Assembly (NCBI RefSeq): GCF_900103585.1
Contig: NZ_FNHV01000007.1
Coordinates: forward strand, 453,357-517,356
DNA: 64,000 bases
Reading direction: 5' to 3'
Source: Streptomyces sp. cf386
Lineage (GTDB): Bacteria > Actinomycetota > Actinomycetes > Streptomycetales > Streptomycetaceae
The position numbers and the translations under genes were made by a program. Below are positions 24,716 through 33,691 of this stretch, one piece after another. Each line of letters opens with the position of its first letter. Positions within the stretch are counted from its first letter, which is position 1. The notes beneath the pieces were generated by a model. That model ran no database searches, was not told the DNA's origin, and saw nothing but the letters and a program-made list of their open reading frames with translations.

Positions 24716-25426
24716 GTGACCGAACCAACGCATGACGAGGCCCACGGCGGCGCGCTGGGCGAGCGGCTGAACTGGCTGCGGGCGGCCGTCCTCGGGGCGA
24801 ACGACGGAATCGTGTCGACCGCGGGACTCGTCGTCGGCGTGGCCGGCGCGACGGACGACCGCTCGGCACTGGTCACGGCCGGGCTGGCCGGGCTGCTCGC
24901 CGGGTCGATGTCGATGGCGGCGGGGGAGTACGTCTCGGTCTCCACGCAGCGTGACGCGGAGAAGGCCGCGTTGGCCGTGGAGAAGCGGGAGTTGCAGGAG
25001 CGGCCGGAGGAGGAGTTGGCGGAACTGGCGGAGCTGCTGGAGCGGCGCGGGCTGTCCCGGGGAGTCGCCATGGAGGCGGCCGTCCAGCTGACGGAACGGG
25101 ACGCGCTGAAGGCGCACGCGCGCGTGGAGCTCGGTATCGACCCGGACGAGCTGACCAACCCGTGGCACGCGGCGTGGGCGAGTTTCCTGGCGTTCACGGC
25201 GGGGGCGCTGCTGCCGCTCCTCGCGATGGTGCTGCCGCCGGCGGACCGGCGGCTGCCGGTGACCGTCGTCTCCGTCCTGGCCGCCCTCGCCCTGACCGGC
25301 TGGAGCAGCGCCCGCCTGGGCGCCGCCGCCCCGGCCCGCGCGGTCCTGCGCAATGTGGCGGGCGGCGCGCTGGCCATGGGGGTCACCTACGCGGCGGGGT
25401 CCCTGCTGGACGTGGCGGGGGTGTAG
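24716..25426 (+). CDS. VIT1/CCC1 family iron/manganese transporter
   Basis: A 236-residue membrane protein. The start GERLNWLRAAVLGANDGIVSTAGLVVGVAGA is the VIT signature with the conserved D of GANDG. TAGLAGLLAGSMSMAAGEYVSVSTQRDAE carries the metal-path MAAGEY motif. A soluble, helical acidic domain (about 80-150, EKRELQERPEEELAELAELLERRGLS) holds the metal-binding glutamates. Three more membrane segments fill 155-236. It probably exports or stores Fe2+/Mn2+. GTG start at 24716. Single gene. Confidence 0.9.
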   Translation: MTEPTHDEAHGGALGERLNWLRAAVLGANDGIVSTAGLVVGVAGATDDRSALVTAGLAGLLAGSMSMAAGEYVSVSTQRDAEKAALAVEKRELQERPEEELAELAELLERRGLSRGVAMEAAVQLTERDALKAHARVELGIDPDELTNPWHAAWASFLAFTAGALLPLLAMVLPPADRRLPVTVVSVLAALALTGWSSARLGAAAPARAVLRNVAGGALAMGVTYAAGSLLDVAGV

Positions 25427-25517
25427 CGCCGACGGACGCGAGGGGCGAGCGCACCGCGCCGAACGTTTCCGGTCATCAACCGAGGCCGCGGAGAAGGCGG
25501 CTGAGCACGTGACCGGC

Positions 25518-26525
25518 TCACCAGCGGATCGGCACCGGCAGCGCCGTCAGCAGCCCCGACAGCGCGACGACCACGCCCAGGGCGACGACCTCCGCGCGCG
25601 CGGGAGCGCAGGCGCTCAGCGGGTCGGCCGCCCGGCGCAGCCGGATCCGTGCCCAGAGCGCGAGCGCGGCCACGGCCGCCACCAGGATCACCTTGGCCAG
25701 CAGCGCCCGCCCGTACGCCGTGTCCGTCAACTGCTCCAGGACCGTGTCCGACGGCATCCGGCGCAGCGAACTCCACACCCCCGTCGCCGTGATGGCGGCG
25801 AGCAGTACGGCCGCCACGCGCGCGTAGAGGCCCAGCAGCGCCGCGCCCGCCTCGACGGCGCCCCATCCGCGCAGGGTCCGCAGCGCATACAGCAGCCCGC
25901 CGACCCAGAGCGACGCGCACACGAGGTGCACCAGTGTCAGGCCGGAGCCGAGCAGCGGGCTGTGCTCGGTCGTGGGGTGCGCGCGCAGCGCCTCGGCGAC
26001 CACGACCGCGGCCAGCGGCCAGATCTGGGTGGCCGGCCGACGCGAGAGCGCGCACAGCCCGGCCACCGCGAAGGCGTTGACCTCCAGCAGCGCGAGCTTG
26101 CCGTCCCGCGAGGCGTAGAGGCCGCCGATGTCGAGGTCGGCGGGGCTGTCCGGCACGAGGTTGCCCGAGGACACGACCGAGGCGAGGGCAAGGGCGGCGA
26201 CAAAACCGGCGGCGGCCGCGTACGGCGCCCAACTGCGGGGCATGGCCTCGGTCGCGCCGGGCACCGAACGGGCCAGTCGGCGCACGAACAGCTCACCCAC
26301 CGGGACGCACAGCGCCGCGAACAGCGCCGTGCGCAGCAGCGCGATCCCACCGGTGCCGGGCGCGGCGGCCTCACCGGTGCCGTGCAGCGCGGCCGACGGC
26401 CCGAGCAGCGGGATCAGCGCCGCCAGCCCCACCAGGACGAGAACGGCGACGGCGGGGCCGACGCCGGGGCGCGGTCTCGGCGCATTCCCGTCGGACAGGC
26501 CGGGGGAGGGTCTGGTCAATGTCAC
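25518..26525 (-). CDS. CopD family copper resistance membrane protein
   Basis: A 335-residue membrane protein with about eight hydrophobic segments and the CopD core: LTLVHLVCASLWVGGLLYALRTLRG (histidines at the helix end), ARVAAVLLAAITATGVWSSLRRMP and YGRALLAKVILVAAVAALALWARIRL. CopD proteins import or handle copper with CopC, which is not in this window. GTG at 26525 chosen; upstream is unusually AT-rich (CTTAAGATCATCACAAAACAACAC region), fitting a promoter. No second copper gene adjoins it. Confidence 0.82.
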   Translation of the reverse strand: MTLTRPSPGLSDGNAPRPRPGVGPAVAVLVLVGLAALIPLLGPSAALHGTGEAAAPGTGGIALLRTALFAALCVPVGELFVRRLARSVPGATEAMPRSWAPYAAAAGFVAALALASVVSSGNLVPDSPADLDIGGLYASRDGKLALLEVNAFAVAGLCALSRRPATQIWPLAAVVVAEALRAHPTTEHSPLLGSGLTLVHLVCASLWVGGLLYALRTLRGWGAVEAGAALLGLYARVAAVLLAAITATGVWSSLRRMPSDTVLEQLTDTAYGRALLAKVILVAAVAALALWARIRLRRAADPLSACAPARAEVVALGVVVALSGLLTALPVPIRW

Positions 26526-26664
26526 CTTAAGATCATCACAAAACAACACAGATTCGGGCAAGCACCGGTAAACAAGTGGTGGTGTGGCATTCCGTCCAGG
26601 GGGACGCCCAGGGATACGGCTCGGGCGGCCCTCCTGCTCAAGCCGACGCGAGGCCCTCCAGCCC

Positions 26665-28050
26665 TCAGCCGCCCCAACCCGCCGTCTCCGCGCCCCAAAC
26701 CCCCGGCGGCCGTGCCCAGTCGACTGGACCGCCTGTGAACGACACCGGTGACAGGGCGTACCGCAGCCGCCCGAGCGCGCTGTCCCGCTCGGCGAGCCAG
26801 GCATCGGGCGCCTCGTAGGTCACGTCCCCCTCCGGGCCAGGCCGGCTCCCGTTCGTCAGCCACCACGCCGTGCGCGCCAGCGCCAGCCGTACGCACCGGC
26901 CGTACCCCTGCTCCCGCCGCTCGGTCAGTGCCCGCAGTACGGCCGCCGCCAGCAGATACCCCGTCCCGTGGTCGAGGGCCTGCGCGGGCAGTGCGCCGGG
27001 CCGTTCGGCCGGTCCGTCGCTCGCGGCCCCCTCGATCGCGGCGATACCGGTGGCGACCTGCACCAGGCTGTCGAAGCCGCGCCGCTCGCGCCACGGCCCG
27101 TACGCCCCCCATGCCGACAGCTGAGCCACGATCAGGCCGGGCCGCCGCTCGGCCAGTTCCTGTGCCGACAGCCCGAACCGGTCGAGGGCGCCAGGCCGGT
27201 AGCCGGTGACGACGACGTCCGCCGTCGCGAGCAGTTCCTCGAAGGTGCGGCGATCGGCCGCCAGATCCAGCGTCGCCGAGCGCTTCCCGAAGCCCGTGTC
27301 GGCGTGCTGGTCCGTCAGTTCCGGCAGCTGCGGCGGGTCCAGACGCAGGACGTCCGCGCCGAGCAGGGCGAGCGTGCGCGTGGCGACGGGACCCGCGATG
27401 ACCCGCGTCAGGTCCAGGACGCGTACTCCGGCGGCGGGCAGCAGGGGAGTGCCGTCCAGAGGCGGGAGCACGCGCGCGCGTGCCGTGTCGAGCCGTGCGC
27501 TCTCGACGAGCGGCCGTCGGGCCACTGCTGCCGCCTGCTCGTGCGCCGCCCACTCCTTGGGTTGACGTAGTGCCACGGCCAGGCCGCCGGCCGCGTACAC
27601 GGACTCCTCGACCTCGTGCGAGGACCGCTCGGCGAGCACCGAGGCCACGGCGTCCGGATCGTCTCCCGTCACGCCCAGCGCGGCCAGCAGCCGGGACCGG
27701 TGGTGCGGATAGTTCGCATGCGTGCGCACCCAGCCGTCCGCCGTCCGCCAGAACCGGGACAGCGGCGCGAAGGTGACCGGTGCGCGCCCGTCGACCAGCA
27801 GATGCCGTTCACTCACGAACGCCGTGGCGATCGCCCCGTCGTCCAACCGCACCTCGGGCACCTCGGCGAGCCCGGCCCGCCGCGCCCCCAGCTCGGCCGC
27901 TGCCAACGCGCACGCGCCCACGCACGCGCGCGCCAACTCCCGTACGGGAAGGCGCGCCTGAAGCGCGCCCTCCCGCACCACCGTCGACACCCGCGGAAGA
28001 AGGGCGGGGTCGCCGCCCACCGCGGACCAAGCAGTACTGATGTCAGTCAT
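26665..28050 (-). CDS. CaiB/BaiF type III CoA transferase
   Basis: A 461-residue protein. The nucleotide/CoA part is recognisable: GVRVLDLTRVIAGPVATRTLALLGADVLRLDPP, then DLAADRRTFEELLATADVVVTGYRPGALDRFGLSAQELAERRPGLIVAQLSAWGAYGPWRERRGFDSLVQVATGIAAIEG, the type III signature. Its first ~190 residues form a longer N-terminal half than the minimal family, so it may be a fused or duplicated form (SUGCT/CaiB half plus degenerate half). Substrate unknown. Start at 28050, overlapped by a 12-bp palindrome. Confidence 0.85.
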   Translation of the reverse strand: MTDISTAWSAVGGDPALLPRVSTVVREGALQARLPVRELARACVGACALAAAELGARRAGLAEVPEVRLDDGAIATAFVSERHLLVDGRAPVTFAPLSRFWRTADGWVRTHANYPHHRSRLLAALGVTGDDPDAVASVLAERSSHEVEESVYAAGGLAVALRQPKEWAAHEQAAAVARRPLVESARLDTARARVLPPLDGTPLLPAAGVRVLDLTRVIAGPVATRTLALLGADVLRLDPPQLPELTDQHADTGFGKRSATLDLAADRRTFEELLATADVVVTGYRPGALDRFGLSAQELAERRPGLIVAQLSAWGAYGPWRERRGFDSLVQVATGIAAIEGAASDGPAERPGALPAQALDHGTGYLLAAAVLRALTERREQGYGRCVRLALARTAWWLTNGSRPGPEGDVTYEAPDAWLAERDSALGRLRYALSPVSFTGGPVDWARPPGVWGAETAGWGG

Positions 28051-28066
28051 GACTGCACTATGCAGT
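28044..28066. promoter_or_regulatory. palindromes spanning the CoA-transferase start
   Basis: CAGTCATGACTG (28044-28055) is a perfect 12-bp palindrome containing the start codon, and ACTGCACTATGCAGT (28052-28066) is a 6-3-6 inverted repeat just upstream. Together they form a tandem operator-like region. AT content rises here, consistent with a promoter. Function not shown. Confidence 0.45.
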
Positions 28067-28130
28067 GTTGACTCGATCAATATGTCGACTGGATTGCCGC
28101 CGGGCTACCGGGCGACATGGACCGATCCGG

Positions 28131-29663
28131 TCAGTCAACCGCGTCCAGTGCGTCGACGATGCCGAACCCGTAGAAGCCGTTGAACAGCTCGCCGCCCTCG
28201 CAGACCGCGTCCTGCTTGCCGTCGCCGTCCTGGTCGTACGACTCGGGGCAGCCCGGGTTGTCCGCCTGGATCTTCAGCAGCCCCTGCAGCTGGGCCGGAG
28301 TCGCCTTCGGGTACCGCGACTTCAGCAGCGCGGCCACGCCCGCCGCGTGCGGGGAGGCCATCGACGTGCCCTGCAGCCAGCCGTACTCGCCGTTCGGCAT
28401 GGTGGACAGGATGCGGCCGTTCGCCGACGGGGTGTCCGTCGGGATCTGGAACTTCCGGTCACCGCCCGGCGCCGCGACGTCGACGACGCGGTAACCGTAG
28501 GACGAGTAGTACGACTTGACGTTCTGCACGCCCGTCGCGCTCACCGTGACCACGCCCGGCAACTGGGTCGGCACGTCGAAGCACTCGTGCGGGTCGATCG
28601 TGCGGGGGACCGGCTTGGAGTCGTCGGGGCTGCTCTCGTCCACGATCGAGTCGGCGTCCATGTCGTGGTTGGAGTTGCCCGCCGAGGCCAGGTGCAGCGT
28701 GCCCTTCTTCTGGGCGTACAGCTGGGCCCGGTTGACCGAGTCGACGATGGCCTTCTGGTCGGGGTCGTCCATGCAGTTGTACAGCCACGGGTCGACGTAA
28801 TAGCTGTTGTTCGTGATCTCCACGCCGTGGTCGGCGGCGAACACGAAGGCGCAGACGACGCTCTCCGGGTAGAAGAGACCGTTCTTCGGGTCGCTCACCT
28901 TGATGCCCGACACCTTCACGCCGGGCGCGACACCCGCGACGCCGATGCCGTTGCGGGCCGCGGCGATCTCACCCGCGACGTGCGTGCCGTGGTAGTCCTC
29001 GGCGGTGTACGGGCGCCAGGCGCCCTCGCCGGTGTCGGCGACACCGCCGGCGCAGTTCGCCGACTGGGACGCGGAGAAGTTCGGGGCCAGGTCCGGGTGG
29101 GTGTCGTCGACGCCGGTGTCGATGACGGCGACGGTGACCTTCGAACTGCCCGGGTTGATCCGGGCGGCCTTGTCGGCACCGATCGCCCGCAGGTCCCACT
29201 GGTCGGCCTCGAGGGGCTCGCTGACCTCTGCCGCGGCGGACGCGCGCGCGATCTTCGAGGCCTGTCCCTTCGTCAACGGCTGGGCGGGGCCCTCGTCCGT
29301 CGCCCCGGCGGGGGCCAGGGCCGCCGTACGCGTCGCGCCCGCCGACTGCACGCCGCGTACCGCGCGTATCGCCTTGGCGAAGTCGGGGTTCGCCGAGTGG
29401 ACGACGATCACGCCGATCTTCTCGTACGCGATCACGACGGTGCCGCCGGTCGCGGCGATCGCCTTCTTGACCGACTCGATCGTGCGATGGTCCGGGCGGG
29501 TGTTGACGACATACGCCAGGGTGGTCGCGTCCGCGGCCCGCACGCCGGGCTCCGCCAACGGTGCGGCGGAGGCCGCCGTCGGCAGGAAGCCGAGCGGGGC
29601 GGTCAGCGACAGGGCGAGGGTTGCGGCGAGGCCGAGACGGCGTCTGGACCGCAGATGAAGCAT
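28131..29663 (-). CDS. secreted subtilisin-like serine protease (S8 family)
   Basis: A 510-residue exported protease. Signal peptide (1-33, cut near AASAAP), an inhibitor-I9-like propeptide (about 45-110), then the catalytic domain with all three residues: D in VIDTGVDDTHPDL, H in HGTHVAGEIAA and S in GTSMASPHAAGVAALL. Asn of the oxyanion hole is in ASAGNSNHD. Near the C-terminus DQDGDGKQD (about 477-485) has the spacing of a calcium-binding loop. Cysteines (ANCAGG, YNCMDD, HECFD, PGCPE, AVCEG) suggest disulfides. Divergent from the acetate permease operon, with a strong hairpin in its leader. Confidence 0.95.
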   Translation of the reverse strand: MLHLRSRRRLGLAATLALSLTAPLGFLPTAASAAPLAEPGVRAADATTLAYVVNTRPDHRTIESVKKAIAATGGTVVIAYEKIGVIVVHSANPDFAKAIRAVRGVQSAGATRTAALAPAGATDEGPAQPLTKGQASKIARASAAAEVSEPLEADQWDLRAIGADKAARINPGSSKVTVAVIDTGVDDTHPDLAPNFSASQSANCAGGVADTGEGAWRPYTAEDYHGTHVAGEIAAARNGIGVAGVAPGVKVSGIKVSDPKNGLFYPESVVCAFVFAADHGVEITNNSYYVDPWLYNCMDDPDQKAIVDSVNRAQLYAQKKGTLHLASAGNSNHDMDADSIVDESSPDDSKPVPRTIDPHECFDVPTQLPGVVTVSATGVQNVKSYYSSYGYRVVDVAAPGGDRKFQIPTDTPSANGRILSTMPNGEYGWLQGTSMASPHAAGVAALLKSRYPKATPAQLQGLLKIQADNPGCPESYDQDGDGKQDAVCEGGELFNGFYGFGIVDALDAVD

Positions 29664-29691
29664 GGGTTCTCCACATCATCCGGAACGGAAA

Positions 29692-29723
29692 CCTGCCCGG
29701 GGCGCGGGTGCTGCCCGGGCAGG
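29692..29723 (-). promoter_or_regulatory. hairpin in the protease leader
   Basis: CCTGCCCGGG (29692-29701) pairs with CCCGGGCAGG (29714-29723), 10 bp, 12-base loop, 29 bases ahead of the protease ATG on the minus strand, separated from it by GTGGAGAACC. It may control translation or mRNA stability. The rest of the 371-base divergent gap (29664-30034) holds the promoters of both genes. Confidence 0.5.
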
Positions 29724-29920
29724 TACATGACGAGTCGTGCTGGAGCGAAGCTAACCCCGAACCTCCTGGCCAGCAATCACTCACCCGGGCGACTTCGGAA
29801 AGTGACCTTCGGAGTTGAACCGGTCCACGCGTGGCGCCGTGACCTTGGGAAGGGGGCGCGAGCAGGATCGAGCCTCTGTCGGATCACGTGCCGTGGCCCT
29901 AACATCACCACCCGGCTCAC

Positions 29921-29934
29921 GTGATCCACATCAC
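29921..29934. promoter_or_regulatory. Crp-like site upstream of the acetate permease operon
   Basis: GTGATCCACATCAC fits GTGA-N6-TCAC, the core of the Crp/FNR consensus. It lies 100 bases upstream of the DUF485 start. In E. coli acs-yjcH-actP is activated by CRP, which makes the match plausible. Binding is not shown. Confidence 0.5.
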
Positions 29935-30034
29935 CACTAAGAACAGAGCCGCCATGTCCGCACCCAAGTCGTCCCCACCCCCCGACCCGTCCCCGTCCAC
30001 CGTCGCAACAGCGCCCGCAACGCGAGGAGACTCC

Positions 30035-30391
30035 GTGGCTACCGACGCACCGCCCCCCTCGAAAGAGACACACAAACTCCCCTCCACCGAGGAGTTCACC
30101 GAGGTGCAGCAGAGTGCGGAGTTCGGTGAACTGCGCCGCTCCTACCGCTCCTTCGCCTTTCCGCTGACCGTCGCCTTCATCGTCTGGTACCTGCTGTACG
30201 TCCTGCTCTCCAACTACGCGGGCGACTTCATGGGCACCAAGCTGTTCGGCAACATCAACGTCGCGTTCGTCTTCGGTATCGCCCAGTTCGTCACCACGTT
30301 CCTCATCGCCTGGTGGTACGCACGGCACGCAGGTGCCAAGCTCGACCCCAAGGCCGAGGCCATCAAGACCCGTATGGAGGGCGGCGCATGA
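30035..30391 (+). CDS. DUF485 (YjcH-like) membrane protein
   Basis: A 118-residue protein with two membrane segments: FPLTVAFIVWYLLYVLLSNY (about 47-66) and VAFVFGIAQFVTTFLIAWWYARHA (about 80-103). FGELRRSYRSFAFPLT is the family start of DUF485, the partner of ActP permeases. GTG at 30035 is preferred because GAGGAGA lies upstream and the protein then begins VATDAPPPSKE, the usual Streptomyces form. An ATG at 29954 would add 27 residues without a ribosome site. Its stop overlaps actP (ATGA). Confidence 0.88.
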   Translation: MATDAPPPSKETHKLPSTEEFTEVQQSAEFGELRRSYRSFAFPLTVAFIVWYLLYVLLSNYAGDFMGTKLFGNINVAFVFGIAQFVTTFLIAWWYARHAGAKLDPKAEAIKTRMEGGA

Positions 30392-32016
30392 GCCCCGCGA
30401 TGACCCATGTGCAGCTTGCCGCCAACGAGGCCAGCGAGCACCGGCCGCTGATCATCACCCTGTTCGCGTGCTTCGTGGTCGCGACCCTCTTCATCACCGT
30501 CTGGGCGGGCCGCCAGACCAAGGACGCCGCCGACTTCTACGCGGGCGGCCGGTCGTTCAGCGCCTTCCAGAACGGCCTCGCCGTCTCCGGCGACTACATG
30601 TCCGCCGCGTCCTTCCTCGGCATCGCGGGCGCCATCGCCCTCTTCGGATACGACGGCTTCCTGTACTCCATCGGATTCCTGGTCGCCTGGCTGGTCGCCC
30701 TGCTCCTGGTGGCCGAGCCGCTCAGGAACTCCGGCCGCTACACGATGGGTGACGTCCTCGCCTACCGCATGCGCCAGCGCCCGGTCCGTACGGCGGCCGG
30801 CACCTCCACGATCGTCGTGTCGATCTTCTACCTGCTGGCCCAGATGGCGGGTGCGGGCGTCCTTGTCTCGCTGCTGCTCGGCATCACCACCGACGCCGGC
30901 AAGATCCTGATCGTCGCCCTCGTCGGCGTCCTGATGATCGTGTACGTCTCCATCGGCGGCATGAAGGGCACCACCTGGGTCCAGATGGTCAAGGCCGTGC
31001 TGCTGATCGGTGGCACAATCCTGATTACGTTCCTGGTGCTGCTGAAGTTCAACTTCAACATCTCCGATCTGCTCGGCAAGGCCGCCGAGAACAGCGGCAA
31101 GGGCGCCGCCTTCCTGGAGCCCGGCCTCCAGTACGGCGCGACCGGCACCTCCAAGCTGGACTTCATCTCCCTCGGCATCGCCCTGGTCCTCGGCACCGCC
31201 GGCCTGCCGCACATCCTGATCCGCTTCTACACGGTGCCCAACGCCAAGGCCGCCCGTAAGTCCGTGAACTGGGCCATCGGTATCATCGGCGGCTTCTACC
31301 TGATGACCATCGCCCTCGGCTTCGGCGCCGCCGCGCTGATCTCCCAGGAAGAGATCATCGCGTCCAACCCGTCCGGCAACACGGCCGCACCACTGCTCGC
31401 CCTGCATCTCGGCGGCGTGGATTCGGCGTGGGGTGCGATCCTGCTCGCCACCATCTCGGCGGTGGCCTTCGCGACCATCCTCGCCGTCGTCGCCGGACTG
31501 ACCCTGGCCTCGTCCTCGTCGTTCGCCCACGACATCTACGCGAACGTGATCAGGAAGGGCGAAGCCACCGAGAAGGAGGAGGTCAGGGCGGCCCGCCTCG
31601 CCACCATCGGCATCGGCGCCGTCTCCATCCTCCTCGGCGCCCTCGCCCGCGACCTCAACGTCGCCGGCCTGGTCGCCCTGGCCTTCGCGGTCGCGGCCTC
31701 CGCCAACCTGCCGACGATCCTCTACAGCCTGTTCTGGAAGCGGTTCACCACCCAGGGCGCGCTGTGGTCGATCTACGGCGGTCTCATCGTCGCCGTCGGC
31801 CTGGTGCTGTTCTCGCCCGTCGTCTCCGGCGACCCCAAGGCGATGTTCCCCGACGTCGACTTCGCCTGGTTCCCGCTGAAGAACCCGGGCATCATCTCCA
31901 TCCCGTTCGGCTTCTTCATGGGCTGGCTCGGCACGGTCCTGTCCAAGGAAGAGCCCGACGCCGGCAAGTACGCCGAGCTGGAGGTCCGGTCCCTGACCGG
32001 CACCGGAGCCCACTGA
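30388..32016 (+). CDS. actP: cation/acetate symporter
   Basis: A 542-residue SSS-family membrane protein with about 13 helices. DAADFYAGGRSFSAFQNGLAVSGDYMSAASFLGIAGAIALFGYDGFLYSIGFLVAWLVALLLVAEPLRNSGRYTMGDVLAYRM is the ActP signature region (substrate and sodium path). TAGLPHILIRFYTVPNAKAARKSVNWAI and ATILAVVAGLTLASSSSFAHDIYANVI are equally conserved. It takes up acetate, propionate or pyruvate with Na+ or H+. Coupled to DUF485 upstream; a near-perfect terminator follows at 32030. Confidence 0.95.
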   Translation: MSPAMTHVQLAANEASEHRPLIITLFACFVVATLFITVWAGRQTKDAADFYAGGRSFSAFQNGLAVSGDYMSAASFLGIAGAIALFGYDGFLYSIGFLVAWLVALLLVAEPLRNSGRYTMGDVLAYRMRQRPVRTAAGTSTIVVSIFYLLAQMAGAGVLVSLLLGITTDAGKILIVALVGVLMIVYVSIGGMKGTTWVQMVKAVLLIGGTILITFLVLLKFNFNISDLLGKAAENSGKGAAFLEPGLQYGATGTSKLDFISLGIALVLGTAGLPHILIRFYTVPNAKAARKSVNWAIGIIGGFYLMTIALGFGAAALISQEEIIASNPSGNTAAPLLALHLGGVDSAWGAILLATISAVAFATILAVVAGLTLASSSSFAHDIYANVIRKGEATEKEEVRAARLATIGIGAVSILLGALARDLNVAGLVALAFAVAASANLPTILYSLFWKRFTTQGALWSIYGGLIVAVGLVLFSPVVSGDPKAMFPDVDFAWFPLKNPGIISIPFGFFMGWLGTVLSKEEPDAGKYAELEVRSLTGTGAH

Positions 32017-32029
32017 GCACGTCCCCTGC

Positions 32030-32063
32030 GCGGCCGCGTCGTAGATCTCTACGACACGGCCGC
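32030..32063 (+). terminator. terminator of the actP operon
   Basis: GCGGCCGCGTCGTAGA (32030-32045) folds back on TCTACGACACGGCCGC (32048-32063): 16-base arms with a single mismatch and only a 2-base turn. It starts 14 bases after the actP stop. Confidence 0.75.
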
Positions 32064-32164
32064 GTCGTACGTCGTGGGATCGGGCCGGTGTCGCTGTCAG
32101 CGCGGTCACGTAGGCTCGCAGGTGACGGAAGTTGAATCTGGTCGTGACGAGGGAGGGGGCCCAC

Positions 32165-33154
32165 GTGCTCATCGACACCTACGGCCGAGTGGCCACCGAC
32201 CTGAGGGTTTCGCTGACGGACCGCTGCAACCTGCGGTGCACCTACTGCATGCCCGAGGAGGGCCTGCAGTGGCTGGCCAAGCCCGACCTGCTCACGGACG
32301 ACGAGATCGTCCGCCTGATCGACATAGCCGTCACCACCCTGGGCATCGAAGAGGTCCGCTTCACCGGCGGTGAGCCCCTGCTGCGCCCCGGGCTGGTCGG
32401 CATAGTCGAGCGCGTCGCCGCGCTGACCCCCCGCCCCCAGATGTCCCTGACGACGAACGGCATCGGCCTCAAGCGCACGGCGGCCGCCCTGAAGGCGGCG
32501 GGCCTCGACCGGGTCAACGTCTCCCTGGACACCCTGCGCCCCGACGTCTTCAAGGCCCTCACCCGCCGCGACCGCCACAAGGACGTCATCGAGGGCCTGT
32601 ACGCCGCCCGCGACGCGGGCCTGACCCCGGTCAAGGTCAACACGGTCCTGATGCCGGGCCTGAACGGCGACGAGGCCCCCGACCTCCTCGCCTGGGCCGT
32701 GGAGCACGACTACGAACTGCGCTTCATCGAGCAGATGCCCCTGGACGCCCAGCACGGCTGGAAGCGCGACGGCATGATCACGGCCGGCGACATCCTGACA
32801 TCCCTGCGCACCCGCTTCGAGCTGACCCCCGAGGGCGAGGAGAAGCGCGGCTCGGCCCCGGCGGAGCGCTGGCTGGTCGACGGCGGCCCTCATGTCGTCG
32901 GCGTCATCGCCTCCGTCACCCGCCCGTTCTGCTCGGCCTGCGACCGCACCCGCCTGACGGCCGACGGCCAGGTCCGCACCTGCCTGTTCGCCCAGGAGGA
33001 GACGGACCTGCGAGCGGCACTGCGCTCCGGCGCCCCCGACGAGGAGATCGCCCGCATCTGGCGCCTGGCGATGTGGGGCAAGAAGGCGGGCGCGGGCTTG
33101 GACGACCCGAGCTTCGTCCAGCCGGACAGGCCGATGTCCGCTATCGGCGGCTAG
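32165..33154 (+). CDS. moaA: GTP 3',8-cyclase (molybdenum cofactor biosynthesis)
   Basis: A 329-residue radical-SAM enzyme for the first step of molybdopterin synthesis. The N-terminal cluster motif CNLRCTYC uses C21, C25 and C28. TGGEPLLRPGL binds S-adenosylmethionine. The C-terminal second cluster is CSACDRTRLTADGQVRTC (C-x2-C-x13-C). The tail ends MSAIGG, the GG that MoaA needs. GTG at 32165 lies behind GGAGGG; a start 11 codons upstream is unlikely. It is a single gene, no other moa gene in the window. A dispersed repeat follows. Confidence 0.97.
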   Translation: MLIDTYGRVATDLRVSLTDRCNLRCTYCMPEEGLQWLAKPDLLTDDEIVRLIDIAVTTLGIEEVRFTGGEPLLRPGLVGIVERVAALTPRPQMSLTTNGIGLKRTAAALKAAGLDRVNVSLDTLRPDVFKALTRRDRHKDVIEGLYAARDAGLTPVKVNTVLMPGLNGDEAPDLLAWAVEHDYELRFIEQMPLDAQHGWKRDGMITAGDILTSLRTRFELTPEGEEKRGSAPAERWLVDGGPHVVGVIASVTRPFCSACDRTRLTADGQVRTCLFAQEETDLRAALRSGAPDEEIARIWRLAMWGKKAGAGLDDPSFVQPDRPMSAIGG

Positions 33155-33169
33155 CTGGGACGCCCCTAA

Positions 33170-33214
33170 AGGGGAGCGGGGAACTGCGCGAGCAACCACA
33201 ACGAAGCCGCACCC
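33170..33214 (+). repeat. dispersed intergenic repeat, copy B
   Basis: AGGGGAGCGGGGAACTGCGC then GAGCAACCAC, identical to copy A (21241) for most of the first 30 bases apart from one base. It starts 16 bases after the moaA stop. Confidence 0.8.
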
Positions 33215-33253
33215 GCCATGCAACCGAGGTCACCCCGGGCAGATGGCGTTCCC

Positions 33254-33463
33254 TCAATCCTGCCGCGCTTCCCACTCTTCGAGCAGCACAACGTCCTTCA
33301 AGAACCCCCGCACCCCAAGAAACTGCGACAAATGCTCGCGATGCTCCTCACAGGCGAGCCACGTCTTCCGCCGCTCCGGCGTATGAATCTTCGGGTTGTT
33401 CCAAGCCAGCACCCACACGGCGTCAGCACGGCAGCCCTTGGCAGAACAGATCGCGTCACTCAC
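33254..33463 (-). CDS. small Cys/His protein
   Basis: A 69-residue soluble protein. MSDAICSAKGCRADAVWVLAWNNPKIHTPERRKTWLACEEHREHLSQFLGVRGFLKDVV has four metal-type residues CxxxxC, C and HxxxH, a likely zinc site. Such proteins occur across actinobacteria, sometimes mislabelled acetone carboxylase. No motif tells function. A terminator for the upstream DUF3099 gene ends 29 bases before its start. Confidence 0.7.
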   Translation of the reverse strand: MSDAICSAKGCRADAVWVLAWNNPKIHTPERRKTWLACEEHREHLSQFLGVRGFLKDVVLLEEWEARQD

Positions 33464-33491
33464 TGATTCGTCTCACACGGATTCGTCGCAC

Positions 33492-33537
33492 AAAAAAGGC
33501 GACGCCGAGCAGCCACGGGGGGAGCTGCCCGGCGTCG
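33492..33537 (-). terminator. intrinsic terminator with T-tract (minus strand)
   Basis: CGACGCCGAGCAGC (33500-33513) pairs with GCTGCCCGGCGTCG (33524-33537), 14 bp with one mismatch; on the minus strand it is followed by CCTTTTTTG. It probably ends the transcript of the DUF3099 gene. The stretch 33538-33691 shows a short palindrome (ACGGGTAACCCGT, near 33583) and no gene. Confidence 0.75.
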
Positions 33538-33691
33538 GTCCATCGCTCCGACGGGGGATGCGGAGCGTCCACGAAGTATGTCACGGGTAACCCGTCCCCC
33601 GGCACCGGAACAACACTATTGATCTGAGCTTTTCCTGAGCTTGGCGCGGAGCCGACCCCCCCTGACTTCCGGAGGAAACCGCTCCGCAGTG

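Noticed and set aside
30214..32178. A 654-codon open frame antisense to actP
   Set aside because: Same cause. The product is Glu/Gly/Asp-rich without motifs, and the plus strand carries an intact ActP.
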